A stretch of 64,000 nucleotides of DNA. Source: Tretioscincus oriximinensis (Eukaryota > Chordata > Lepidosauria > Squamata > Gymnophthalmidae). A program made the translations under genes and the position numbers. The notes beneath the pieces were generated by a model. It ran no database searches. It worked only from the letters and a program-made list of their open reading frames with translations, and was not told the origin of the DNA. Shown in pieces: positions 33,990 to 45,730 of the stretch (positions within the stretch are counted from its first letter, which is position 1; each line of letters begins with the position of its first letter). The stretch is from NCBI GenBank assembly GCA_022410635.1, contig JAJVDF010000261.1, positions 1,254,431-1,318,430 of the forward strand, given 5' to 3'.

Positions 33990-34078
33990 GATAACATAAG
34001 AAAAGAAAACAAAGATCATAAGACGAGCCCTGCTCAACTGGGCCACAGCCCATCTAGTCCAGCATCCTGCCCAACTTC
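33990..34078 (-). repeat. CR1-like LINE 3' fragment
   Basis: GATCATAAGACGAGCCCTGC, CAACTGGGCCACAGCCCATC and TAGTCCAGCATCCTGCC match the extreme 3' end of antisense CR1 copies. Confidence 0.65.
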
Positions 34079-34873
34079 AAAAGCTCTTTAGAAGAGAAGA
34101 TTTAAGCAGATGTGTTTGTAGTCAACACTTACTGAAATTTCCTCTTCTTATAACTATTGTTATAGGCGCAGGAGCCTAGTCAACTTTTCTTTACAAGAAA
34201 GCTTTATAAAATCTCATGACCTCTGATCTCTTCCACTTGTATGTTTACTTAAAATCACAAATGGTTCCAAGGGCATGAGCAGTCTTGCCTCTGAGATTCA
34301 TGACATTTTAAGGGATTGATCAGTTTTCAGAGGGCAAGATCCTTGCACAATCTCAGTCGGTGACCCAAGCAGGCCAATATTATTCTGCTGCTGCCCTTGT
34401 ACCTAGNTACTATTTATTTATTCATTCATTCAGTACTTTGATGTTCTCAAAGCAAAGTAGTACCATTTGAACAATAACATGTGTAACAAGCAGGTATTGC
34501 CTAATTTAAAATCACTACAGAAACCAGCATANTCTGAGCTCTTAAGTGTTTTTTTATCTGGTGCAAATTATGACTACAAAGCTGTAACTTAAATTCAAGT
34601 AACTGGTGGGTTTTTTTTTAGCATATTAATAAAATAACCAGACTAAAAATATAAGGGGAAAAATTCCAATTGCTGTGAAAACTATTTTAATCTGACATGC
34701 ACAAAAGTGATTGCATCTAAATTTAAACCCTTTGCTAACTAGAAAGTAGCTACTACGCATTTCAGCAGAATATCAGTTTGGATGATAGTGCTTTGCCTTA
34801 AAGAAGCCAAGGGGGCTGCAGATGCTCTAACAATAGAACACACTTGAAAATAGCTATTTTCTTTCCCAGTTTA
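34079..34873. other. Intronic sequence, nothing recognised
   Basis: No gene or repeat signature seen. Confidence 0.45.
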
Positions 34874-35233
34874 ATATAAGAACATAAGAAGAGCCATACT
34901 GGATCAGGCNACAGCCCATCAAGTCCAGCATTCTGTGCCACACAGAGGCCCACCAGATGCACCTGGGCAGTCCGAACANAGGAAAGCAAAATATGCACCT
35001 GTTCATGACTCCCTGCAAATGGTATTTCAGGAGTCCTGCCTGTTGCTNCANCCTGGAGGCAACATCCAGACATCCATCCTAGTATCCATTTATACCCTTG
35101 GTGTCCATAAACCTTCTAGTCCTATCTTGAAACTATCCAAGCTGTTAGGTACCACTACTTCTTCAGGAAGTAAATTCCACAGGCCAGTGACCATCTGGGT
35201 GAAAATATACTTTCCTTTATCTGTTCTCACTTT
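34874..35233 (-). pseudogene. CR1-like LINE 3' end with reverse-transcriptase C-terminus
   Basis: Left edge ATAAGAACATAAGAAGAGCC, then the 3' untranslated words shared with 10957. The minus-strand frame at 35090-35233 reads VRTDKGKYIFTQMVTGLWNL followed by LPEEVVVPNSLDSFKIGLEG, the same C-terminal block as at 17843. 5'-truncated. Confidence 0.85.
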
Positions 35234-36082
35234 TGGTTTCGAACAGCTGCTATTGTTTGATGCTTCCAGCATCGTTTAAGTATGGTGTGTCCGCCTTATA
35301 GATTCTGGCCTTTGCTGCATTTCATATAAGTTTTATTGGTATAAGTTTTATTGGAAGCGCATTGCAGCACATTTCTTTTTTAAAATCAGGGATTCGGGGA
35401 GTAACTATAGAAGAAGCTCCCAGGAACATCAAGATCATACCAATTATTTTTCAATAATAATTGAATATTGCAGAAAGCTGCTGATAGATTTCATTGTTTG
35501 AACTAAAGATAAGGTTTCACAGGGGTCCAAGGATATACCTTTTGATGCATTCACAGATATTTTTTATTTCTTAAGTGGTAGAGGACTTCTATGTGAACTT
35601 AGGGCATTTTAGAAAGTGACTCTACCTAATTGACATAGTCATGAATTCATTCATTAACAGGTATTCATCATATAAATATATTGTCCAGTTTTCCACATGA
35701 CAATGAGTTTTATTTTTCATACAGTAAGGGGGAGAAGAGAATAAATAAGTATTCATACAATTCCCATATCTGTTTACCTAATACTTTATAAGAATGGTAA
35801 ATCTAGAAGAGGTGTTATCTGGCCTTCAAATTGGGAGTTGAAACGCAGGTGATAGGCAGTTTGGTCCTCTTAATTTCCAGATAAACAATAGTGGTCAGAG
35901 CTGGGAAAATTATTTATTTATTTACATTTCTATACCGCCCTATACTTGAAGGTTTCATCTTGTGCTGAACTGAAGTTTGATGTTATCAAACTGCCAAAGA
36001 CGTTGGATTACTATGGTTATGTGATTGCATTACGCTCAAATCCTAAGTTGCCATTTCAGTTGCTCCTGGCTATATAACTAGA
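35234..36082. other. Intronic sequence with a short retroposon tail
   Basis: 35908-35956 holds TTATTTATTTACATTTCTAT and ACCGCCCTATACTTGAAGG, the 3' tail of the family at 43130. The rest is unrecognised. Confidence 0.45.
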
Positions 36083-36320
36083 TAAGAACATAAGAGGAAC
36101 CCTGGTGAATTGGGCCAGAGTCCATCTAGTCCAGCATTCTGTTTCATACAGTGGCCCACCAATTGGCACATGGACAGTCTGAAGCAGAATAAGGAATACT
36201 GCCTGTTGTTCCAAAATGGAGGCAGTATCAAGAGATCCTTCCTAGTAGCTATTTATACCCTTCCATGAACTTGTGTAATCCTGTCTTAAAGCTATCCAAG
36301 CTGCTAGTTACTACCACCTG
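36083..36320 (-). repeat. CR1-like LINE 3' end
   Basis: ATAAGAACATAAGAGGAACC, CATCTAGTCCAGCATTCTG, GTGGCCCACCAATTGGCAC and AGTAGCTATTTATACCCTTC follow the order of other antisense CR1 ends. Confidence 0.75.
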
Positions 36321-36344
36321 CAACAACGACAACAGCTATATCCA

Positions 36345-36530
36345 AGGAAAGAGGAGGAGAATTGGTTTTTCTATCCCCTTTTGTGAACCCAAAGCAGCTT
36401 ATATGACCTTTTGTTCTTTTCACAACAGACACCTTGTGGGGCTGGGAGAGCTCCAACTATGGCTTACCCAAAGTCATTCAGCTGGCTTCATCAAGTAGTG
36501 CAGAATTGAACTGGGAGGCTTCCAAATACT
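36345..36530 (-). repeat. Sauria-type SINE, older variant
   Basis: GAGGAGGAGAATTGGTTTTT, TGAACCCAAAGCAGCTTATA, ACACCTTGTGGGGCTGGGAG and CAAAGTCATTCAGCTGGCTT follow SINE order on the minus strand, with a tail different from the 26921 type. The head is degraded. Confidence 0.65.
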
Positions 36531-37757
36531 TTAATCACAAGGAACTATAAATGAATAATGGGAAGCAAGCTAAACATTGAACATGACAGCAAGCTCTAGT
36601 TCTTTCGCAGAAGCAATCTGAGGAGAACATGGAATAAGTAGAAAGTGAAATCTGTTTATTCAGTAAAGTATCCTGTTTTTGGAAGTAGTTCCTCACAAAG
36701 GATTGTGGAGCAACTTCTGTTTCTGCATCTTTTATTCTTCCAGTAGCAGGAAGTTGTTTTTTAATGTCCACCTGTATACACTTAAATAATTCACATCTCT
36801 TTTAGAATAAATCATTTTTACAACTTATAGCCAACTCTTTAATTTTCACTATTTTAAAATGTAATTTTAAATTATCATTTTTAAATACCAGTTATTCACA
36901 ACATTGAACTGTATGCAGTTTGTGTTCTGACATTACCTTCCAGATTATTGTCAGAGGTAGGAAAAGAATCAATGTGCAGTGGCAACTCAAGGAAATGCTG
37001 ACCTATTTTGCATGCTTGTTTATATTCAAGGTACTCCTCTCCCTCTGTATAAGAAGCGTACTGTGACACAAGTTATTTTTTTAAATTCTTGTTGGTGTCT
37101 TGATATATGCTGATAATTTGCAGTGGTAAAGAGATCAAAATTAACAGGATTAAAAAATGGACATTTTACTTTTAAGCATATAAGTATGCCATGTCCTCCC
37201 AGAAAGTTTGGTGATTTTTATTAGATCCATTTGTGTAACCCTCCACATTATAATTTTAGAATGGACAGATGGATTCAGTAACTTAATTGTGAAAGCTGAA
37301 GTAAAATTGGGCTCTTTACAGTTCAAAATAATCAGAAAAAAATGTATTTCACTCTTTGAGATTATAGTCGTGATGTTTGTTATATTTTATTTGTTTTATT
37401 TTATTTATTTAGTTTGCACCATGCTATATGAAGGCTTTGGGATTTTAAAAATGTAATCATACATGTTGTATAAAGACTTTGATGTTTTAGTTGCACTGTT
37501 CTTTTTTTCCTGAATCTCTCCAGGTATTGCCCAAGATAATGTCTAGAGAGAATAGAACAACAGTATAGACTAGGCCGTAACTGATCCAAACAGTGATTTG
37601 CAAAACTAATTCCAAACATTGATTTCAGATCCAGATTTCTGTTGCTGCTCCAAAATCTAGATATAGCTTGTGGAATACTTCAGCGAATGTGGAAGGAAAG
37701 ATACAAGGCTCCAATTGGAAGCTTTACTGCAGGCCTAAAAGAAATTATGGAGGCACA
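36531..37757. other. Intronic sequence, nothing recognised
   Basis: No gene or repeat signature seen. Confidence 0.5.
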
Positions 37758-37988
37758 GAAGAAGAGTTGATTTTTATCCCCACTTTCCGCAATACGAAGG
37801 GAATCAAAGCCCTTATATAACCTTCTATTCTTCTCTTCACAACAGACTTCTTGTGAAGTACATGGGGCCAAGAGAGCTCCAAAGAACTTACTAACCCAAG
37901 GTCACCCAGGAAGCTTCATTGAGTGAAGACTCAAACCGTGTGACTTTCAGATAAGCATCTGACACTCTTACCACTAGATCAGATTGAC
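37758..37988 (-). repeat. Sauria-type SINE, older variant
   Basis: GAAGAAGAGTTGATTTTTAT, ACAGACTTCTTGTGAAGTAC, CTAACCCAAGGTCACCCAGG and CTCTTACCACTAGATCAG show tail, body and tRNA-like head on the minus strand. Confidence 0.7.
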
Positions 37989-38091
37989 TAGAACTACAGG
38001 CTAGTGGAAGGTGCTCACCCCTCCCAACATCCGAAACCCGATCTCCCAGATGAGAGGCCATTTCCCAAGTGACTGAGCCATTCGTGCCTGC
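37989..38091 (-). repeat. Second tRNA-SINE family, 5' part
   Basis: Directly abuts the preceding SINE. The minus strand carries GGCACGAATGGCTCAGTCAC (box A) and GGGAGATCGGGTTTCGGA, matching the head at 26523. It ends within the body, so the 3' half is missing or was replaced by the adjoining SINE. Confidence 0.75.
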
Positions 38092-39319
38092 TTCTAGTTG
38101 GAGCCATTCTGCCCCTGGACCACATTTAGGTACAGGTAATACAACTAGTTAGCAGCCATATAATTATATGCAACAGCAACAGGTTGATAATAGAGCCCTC
38201 ACCACCTTTTACAATGAAGAGCAAATCTTCAGTTCATGTAGCTGTTCTACTTGTATTATTTTGTGTGTTTCTAAAATCATTTTTATTGTAATGTCTTGAA
38301 TATTGACATTTATGAATTCTCGTCAGAAGTGGCTAGATATGACAGCTGGTGATTTCCTAAGATAACTGAAAATCAAAAATACTGGTTTTATTAGTTGGCT
38401 AGAAGTAAAAATCTGAGAAAGTTGATAGTCACAAGGAAATGGTAAACCACTAGGACAACTGCTGCATGTGTTCATTTCTGATCCAGGAAAAGCATCTCAG
38501 ACCATGAATGTAACAAGGTGTCAACCATTGCTGACTGTCCATAAGATATTCATCCCAATTTGGCCTAGCTCCAAAGCCAAGAAAGAAATACTCTGGTCTC
38601 TTAAGTTGTAGGGATACTTTCCTATGACCCTAGGAACCTACCTGATAATGGGATGTCTTCTGGGGCCTGGAAACTTCCAGATTCCAGGACAGAATCTGGA
38701 CCATTTCTATTGCTACCCCATCTATATGCAGATGGAAGCAGGAATAGAAACTCAGCCTAGCTGTGATAAGACCATTTAACATTGATGTGCCATTAGAGTT
38801 GCCAATCCTAGATTCTGTATGTTGGGGTCCTAGTTGACTGTCCATAAGCCTGCCCTGTCTTTAACAGAACATACTTTAGCCTTGGGACTTTTTATAGTTT
38901 CAAGGGATGTATTTAGGCTAATTTACCCTAAAATACGTGTTTGTGACAAGAAGTTTACTCGCTTAAGAATTTTAACTCACATGTTTCAAATGTTCTGATA
39001 TCACCACAAATTGTTATTTTTCTTTTGACATGAAGTAGTTGTGTATTTGCCATTTCCACAGTAATAATTACATGTGAAATAGTATTTTATTTTGCAAGCA
39101 GATGTTTAATCATAACTAAAGTTTCACTAAATAGAGTATTTGGAGAAAATGAAAGAAAGTCATGGTGTCATTGAAAGAACAGAGAACTTTACTAATTTTT
39201 AAAGCCACACAATCTGTCAGTGAGTAACCCAGACGGTTCAAATGGAACTATTGGATCTTTAAACAGAACTCTTCTCCTAGGCTTATTTTTTCAATATCAG
39301 GTCAATAGTTCAGCAAAGG
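38092..39319. other. Intronic sequence, nothing recognised
   Basis: No gene or repeat signature seen. Confidence 0.5.
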
Positions 39320-39418
39320 GGCATATGCCATCTACTTTTCTANTGTTAGTCTCTAAGTTCTCCTAGCCCGTTTGCTCGACTTTCTATGACTAACATGGCT
39401 ATTTCTCTGAAATCAAGG
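39320..39418 (+). mobile_element. Dispersed repeat with hammerhead-like core, 3' part (copy E)
   Basis: CATATGCCATCTACTTTTCT, GTTAGTCTCTAAGTTCTCC, CCCGTTTGCTCGACTTTCTA and ACTAACATGGCTATTTCTCT match the downstream half of the family. The core itself is absent. A very degraded core-like stretch (AAGAAGTAAACTTG) lies near 39578. Confidence 0.55.
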
Positions 39419-42400
39419 CCAATAGTTGCTATGGTTCAATTATTTTTAGAGGAACAGCCATTTCAACAGGACAATTGGCTGTTCCAACAACGTTCTCAAG
39501 ATCTGAGCCTTTATTTTTCATCAAGTGATTAGTATTTGAAGCTTGACTTACTGAAGCAACATGCTCAGACAGATCAAAGAAGTAAACTTGCCTCCTAAAA
39601 AGATGGCTACACCTCCAATTAGGATTTGTGTCTGTAATTCTTTGCTCTTCTTTGGTGACTGATAGGTCGAGTAAAAACTTGTACGATATATTTTATGATT
39701 CACCTTGGCTTATTATATTCTTGGTTTATATATAGCATTCCAATGGGGCTTGGGAGCAGACAAGAAACATCTTGCATTAGAAATGACCTTCAAGATCAAT
39801 CAGCGCAGATGTAACTAGTATGGTGTCACCCAAATGTTTTAAGATCATAAGGAAAGCCATACTTGGCTACTCCAGCAGCATTCCACAGATATCCATGAGA
39901 AGCACAAGCAAGCCAGGATATTTATGATATACCTAGTGATATAACTAGTGATTCTGGCTATACTGTGTAAACCCCAGTCTGTCACAGCTCAGGCAGATCA
40001 TATCAGTAGAAATGTTTAATGGAACAGAATTTTGTGTATTTTGTTTTAGAATTCAAAAATGTTTCCATATTTGCCTTCTTTAATCATACTTGGAGTTCAG
40101 AAAAGTTCCTTTTTAAGCTCTTTGCTTAGAGTGATAATAGCAATTTGGTGCTCTGCACAAATCCAACCATCTCACTGATGCTTTCCTTTAGCTTCCATAT
40201 TTCTTGTGGACATGTTGGAAAACAATCTACCCAGAACAGATCTTTGTAAAATCCTGCTTCTTAAAATTCTTCGTTGTAGGAAATACCCATTTCATGCTTT
40301 GTTATTTAATCAGCTTGAAGCAAGAATGTTACCAGCATACTATACTTTGTGAAACATCACAATTGAGCCAAGCAGAAAATTACTAGGCTAGTTCTGATTC
40401 ATTAAAGGCAACAAAGAAAATCTAAGAATGCAGATTATATATGGACACTTATGGAGAGGAAGGCAGATGTTTTGAATTAAGAATCAAGAAATACCGTAAG
40501 GACTACAAATACCGGTAATTTAAATATATTTGCTTCCTGAGATGAAACATGACATTGTTATGTTGGCTTGATTCAGCTTATAGTTGACATGTCAGTATCG
40601 CACCTTATCAGTTTAACTGACCTCAAATAACTTCAGTATGTCAACTTTCATGGGCAAGAATAAAATATTGCATTTTTGAAGATATGCATTTTTTAAAAAA
40701 ATGTTAAAATAGACTAATTTATCATGGAGTTGCAGAAGTAGAATATGACTCAGACTGTTTTTAACATAATGAACAGAAAATGTTTTCCTTAGTGCTGAAA
40801 AGGGTTGCATTATAAACTGTGTCAATGATTAGGTGCTGTTCCAGTACATACTGTTAATCCATCTTTAGTCTTAAAGAACTGGACTAAACCAAGGAAAATA
40901 TTTTTATTGGTTATGGTGCCTGGCTTGAAAGGGGCATGGTTTTGAGTCTATCCCCGGGGGGAGGGAGTTAGGAGTCCCCGAAGTGGGTGTGGTCACCAGT
41001 CATTTGCCTGATGGGAGAAGAAGATGGAACCCTGAGGCAACTAATCCTAAAACGACTAGTAAATGAGAAAAAGGCTAGTTAAGGAGCACAGGAGGTTAAC
41101 TTTTGGCTTTAGTTTGGAGGAAACTAAAGACAAAGCTTTGGTCATGGAGTACTAAAGTCAGGTCTCTGGTTAGGAAAGAACTGAAGTCAAAGCTCTAGTC
41201 TGTGTGAATTGGAGTTGACTTTAAGCTAGAGAAAGCTAAAGTCAGGGAAAGGTGGAGTATAGTGCATAAGTCATTGGGGGCTTATTGTTGAGAATACACC
41301 GAAGCTTTATTAAGAAGGGAATTAGGCAAGAGAATGGTGTGAATGCTTACTTGTTATCCTAGAGGCCTATTCCCTGCACGGGTACAAGTTTGGGAAAGGA
41401 ACTTGTGTATGAGAGATAACTAATATTAAGTAGAAAAGAAAAAAGTACCTGAATCACCTTGAAAATGTTGTCAATATTCACCAGTTTGCGACTGTATATA
41501 ATTACCCAGCTAGAGGGGATGGTTACAAGGCTTATATTAACTCTTGTATGTTTACAACAAAGCATTTCAGTTAGACAGTTAGAAACATTATGCTGATTCT
41601 ATACCTTTATCCTTCATTGTAAAATAACGTTTGTTTTCTTGTTAATCTTTATTTGCTTCAGTTTGCCATCTCTGTATACAGCCTAGTAGGGAAAGCTATC
41701 AGGAAAGCTAGCAAAGTAATCACTTGGTGGTCTCTTGTCTATAAAAGAGCCACCTGACTATGCTAGCATATATCAAGACTTCTTGGTGGAAAGTTACATA
41801 ATGCTCAGGTGTAAAGATGGAATTCAACAACAATGGGCAGCATCCTTCTAGGTGGGAAGTAGAGTGCAAAGGCAAATTGACATCTATTTTATGTTGCCAG
41901 TGGGAGAGTCACAGAAATAGCAAGAAGAAACGGATTTCCATTTGGCTTCCTGATTCTCAATACAGAAATTATAAGAAATTTCAGCTACAACTTTGTTGTA
42001 CTTGTCTGATGTATAAAAGGTAGTGGAATAACTTTTTCTTCAAAAGAACAAACTAAAATTACAGGTAAGTGGACAATTTGATCTTCTATAGGACTTTCCT
42101 CCTTTGTGCTATGAACCATGTTTTATTTAGAACAATGACTGATAGGTCATTTCCTGGTTAAGATCTTGGTATTGTAGCAAACTGTAGCCCTTTTGCAGAA
42201 ATCTCTTTTAAGTTTCAAAAGAATTATTCATGCCATTACGCAGTCCATGCTGAATGTTTAATTTGTCACAGTTTCCCCCTATCTTTTGTTTGCCAGCTTA
42301 AGTAGACTTCTACTGAGTCACTTTTCCTTTCTAAAGCCTTGTGAAAAAACAAAGGGTTCAATTCTGCATAGGTTTGATTGGGAATTCTCCATGTGAGCAA

Positions 42401-43129
42401 CAGCTACAGTTGAAAATCGGAGGTCTTCCAGAAAGCAAATGTTAGCCAAACTGAAATTGCTTTCTATCGTGAATTCTTGCCCCAGTTCACATGGTTGCTT
42501 GGCATCTCAGCCTCCGTCTCTGTCCTGAGTTTGTGTATAGAAACCACCAGTAGCATTAATAAGAAGTGGTTCTTGTTTCCTGCTTCAAGAAGAACTACTT
42601 TTGTTACATGCAGAAATCTCAGCACATTTTTTTTCTTAATTCAGATTGTAATGATCCCTGAGCTGGCAACAAGGACAATCTTATTGAGATAAATATTATA
42701 TGTAAAAGTTTCACATCAAGGCCCAAATCTATTAACGCAGGTGAAAATGATTTATACTTCTTGCTTTTGAAATATCTTTCTATAAGCCACATAGTTTTGC
42801 ATTAAATGACTATTTGGAAATAAAATGCGGCCCATAGTCTTCTATATTGAATGCCTATGTCTGATTCTCCTTTTATTTTTATCCCAACACTTTCTCTCCC
42901 TCCTCCTTTATCTTGGTGGAGATTTCTCATTCTTCCTTACATTTATTGTATAATCCTTTGTCATTAGTATATTTGGTGAGGTGACAATCATAAGTCAAGT
43001 GTAAATGCACTTTGGGTCTGGAGTCTTTGATAGGATTGCCATTTATCACAGATTTCAGAGATAAGCCACGATTTCACAGTAATATCTGGACAGGCAAAAC
43101 AAAGGTCTGGAATTTTAAAGATTGGTTCC
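39419..43129. other. Intronic sequence, nothing recognised
   Basis: About 3.7 kb without a recognised gene or full repeat. Open frames are short and lack domains. Confidence 0.5.
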
Positions 43130-43425
43130 GAGTATTTATTTATTTATTTACATTTCTATACAACCCTATACTCAAAGGTCTCAGGGCGGTTAATATTAAA
43201 AGCACAATTAACATATTCAGAACAACCACATCTAAAAAATAGGAGAGAGACAGCAGTTTCTCAGCCAGAGGCTGAGGTGCATCTTCAAGCATTTTCTGAA
43301 TGCACACAGAGATGATGACTGACGCACCTCGACGGGGAAACTGTTCTATACTCTGGGGGCTGCCCATATTTATGACATCTGCATGAAGAATATAATATGA
43401 TAATATCATGATAAGGCTTGGTAGG
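43130..43425 (-). repeat. Unclassified retroposon 3' region
   Basis: TATTTATTTATTTACATTTC and ATACTCAAAGGTCTCAGGGC form the tail. The body holds GGTTAATATTAAAAGCACAA, GAGGTGCATCTTCAAGC and GGGGAAACTGTTCTATACTC. Related stretches occur at 16424, 35908, 48150 and 51948. The family looks like a LINE 3' end, but the coding part is not present and I cannot name it. Confidence 0.5.
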
Positions 43426-43861
43426 CATCCTGGAAGCTAACGTCCCCCCTCTCAGAGGAGAAACACAAATTGTATTTTTAAAATGGATGGTTGGGCTTAA
43501 TAATCAAAGAGGGTTATCAACTTAAAACTTAAAAATACTTTTTAAAAGTGGGGGGATATATTAAAAGTAGTTCTACTCCAACCCCACCTTCCCTACTTTG
43601 CTGGGTAATATTTTTCCTAGATAACCTGGGGTGCATCCACACATCACCTTGAGGCTGGATGGGAGAACACCAGCACAGTTCTGCCAGACTAGATCATGGG
43701 CCATCCATGCTGATTGCACAGTAAAGACCCATTTCCCTGCGCAGAAAAATAGGTATGTGCGAGCAGGCCACAAGTTTGCTATAATTTTAAAATATCCAAC
43801 ATAGGTGCATGTATGGACATGTATTGACTACTACTGACTTTAAACTGTTTCAATTTAAACA
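43426..43861. other. Intronic sequence, nothing recognised
   Basis: 43615-43745 is less AT-rich than its surroundings (GGGGTGCATCCACACATCAC). It could be DNA-transposon debris, but no inverted end was found. Confidence 0.35.
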
Positions 43862-43970
43862 TTCAAAGAAGTAGACATGTCTACAAAAGCTCATTTTACT
43901 TACCTTTTCCTGTTGGTCTCCACGTGCTACTAGCCCCTTTGCTGGACTATGGCTACTTCTCTGAAGTTTC
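43862..43970 (+). mobile_element. Dispersed repeat with hammerhead-like core, copy F
   Basis: AAAGAAGTAGACATGTCTAC keeps a perfect stem II. CTGA is lost and GAAA reads AAAA. The downstream words TACCTTTTCCTGTTGGTCTC, CTAGCCCCTTTGCTGGACT and GGCTACTTCTCTGAAG match the family. Confidence 0.55.
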
Positions 43971-44548
43971 ACATTCTGTTCTTAATTAAAAAAAAAAAAG
44001 AACAGCACTTTCTTCTGGTAAAACTGGTAAAAGGACAGACAAACCCAAGAACTATATGTTAAGCCACTGTTTAAGCCAAGCCTGCAAACTTCAATTTCTT
44101 CCTCCAAACATACCTGCTTTCTATCTGTTTGCCCCATTTTTCCTCTCCATATAAAATACCCATATTTTCCATCTTGCAGATCTCCAATTCATTTCTCTTA
44201 TTTGGATCTTGTCTGTAGCCATACTTTAGAGAAAGTTTCAAACTCAGTAGAGAACTAAGGGTTATTATCTGCAAACAGAAATTGTTCAGTTGGGAAAAAA
44301 TAGCTGAAATATACATATGGGACTGTATTAGATGTTCTCATCAGTTCATTTGTTGTTTGTCAATGAAACATCAGAATTTACTAATATCTATACCATTTTC
44401 TAAATGTTTTCAATGTATAAGCTATTGATCTACGTAGGAAAAACTTAAGGGTACAAAGAAGAGGAATCATATTTGATAAACGAATGCTGGGGTTATGTAG
44501 TTTGAAGACTTAATACAATTCTATTTCAGTTTGATCCTGTGAAATTTT
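43971..44548. other. Intronic sequence, nothing recognised
   Basis: No gene or repeat signature seen. Confidence 0.45.
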
Positions 44549-44760
44549 AGCAAAGGAGCTAGCAGCACTTTGAGACTAACTTGAGAAAAGTGGGTGGCAT
44601 AAGCTTTTGTAGACACGTCTTATTCTTCAGATGCATCTGAAGAAGTAGATGTGTCTACGAAAGCTTATGCCACCCACTTTTCTCAAGTTAGTCTCAAAGT
44701 GCTGCTAGCTCCTTTGCTGGTCTTTCTACTAGACTAACACGGCTATTCCTCTGAAATTGA
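44549..44760. mobile_element. Head-to-head pair of hammerhead-like repeats (copy G, palindrome)
   Basis: 44549-44633 and 44634-44718 are reverse complements with only a few mismatches. The centre is TTCTTCAGATGCATCTGAAG. The + strand arm has the best core in the window (44633-44670): GCAT, CTGAAGA, stem GTAGA..TCTAC, GAAA, AGCT and TATGC. The minus arm (44597-44634) has AAAA instead of GAAA. The right arm continues with the usual 3' words (CTACTAGACTAACACGGCTA, TTCCTCTGAAAT) to 44758. Confidence 0.75.
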
Positions 44761-45329
44761 CTACTGTGAAATTTTGTTTAAGATGATGCACTGCTGATAG
44801 ATGTCCAAATAGTTAAGAGTTTCCTTAATTGCTGGTGGAACAACATCCTTTGTTATCTTTTCAAAGTATTTTGAAAAGGAAATCTAAAACTGAAATGATG
44901 TAAGCATGGAGAGAAATCTTGATGATTTCCCCCTTCAGAGAGTTTTCTGGAAAAAAATTCCCAAGGTTTATTGAACTTCTGTTATGGTAAGCAGCCTACA
45001 TTTGTGCAGCCTGGGCTTACGATGGTAGTAACTGGAGCTTTGATTTCAATATCCACCTGATTTAACTGCAATTTTTTTAAAAAACTAATTTGAAGTATAA
45101 GACAAAGTATTTATCTTAATACATCAGTCAAGAAATGGAGTGTCTAAAATATAATGATTTTTCTGTAGTTTTGCTAAACTCTGTTACACCTATTAATTTT
45201 AATAGTTTTACATATACTTACTCTACTCTCATGTTATTGTTTTAACATGCCTGATCTTGTCCAACATCTAGAAAGAAATCTCTCCTCTTCTTTACATAAT
45301 ATGTTAAGGTTTTAACCAGTCCCATGGGT
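44761..45329. other. Intronic sequence, nothing recognised
   Basis: No gene or repeat signature seen. Confidence 0.45.
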
Positions 45330-45730
45330 GTCTTTAAAGAAAGGAACAGCTACTGCACAAGTCTTAGCAGTTAGGCGTCATGTAGATGCTGGTATAAGTT
45401 CTAGCTTGAGAGAGAAGCTTGCTGACGTGCCCCACTTTGTGTCTTTTGCATGTTGTCCTCACCCTGACGCAGTTCTTTCCTCCCGCCGTCTCCTGCTCTT
45501 TAAAAGGAATCAAGCTGGAGATGGGACAGATTTTAGGCTTGACAACCTTAACTGTGCTTTTGAAAATTGCCTTGCAGTGGAGTGGAAACCTTGTTGATAT
45601 CCAGTCTGGTTGACGACCTCCTGAGTAAATGTGGCAAGGGTAAATATCACCCTGTCTAAACATATGAGCCAGATTGGTGAGCGCACGCAGAGACCGTCCC
45701 CAGGTTACGTCACTCTGTGTGTGGCATCAA
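45330..45730. other. Less AT-rich intronic block, origin unknown
   Basis: Composition is visibly more balanced than the neighbouring intron and contains several CpGs. A CRE-like word TTACGTCA lies at 45705-45712. Opposed overlapping open frames exist, but neither shows a domain. It could be an old insertion or a regulatory block; the sequence does not decide. Confidence 0.3.

Noticed and set aside
44549..44760. Palindrome as a microRNA precursor
   Set aside because: Arms are part of a repeat with copies elsewhere and are too long for a typical pre-miRNA; a transposon origin explains it better.
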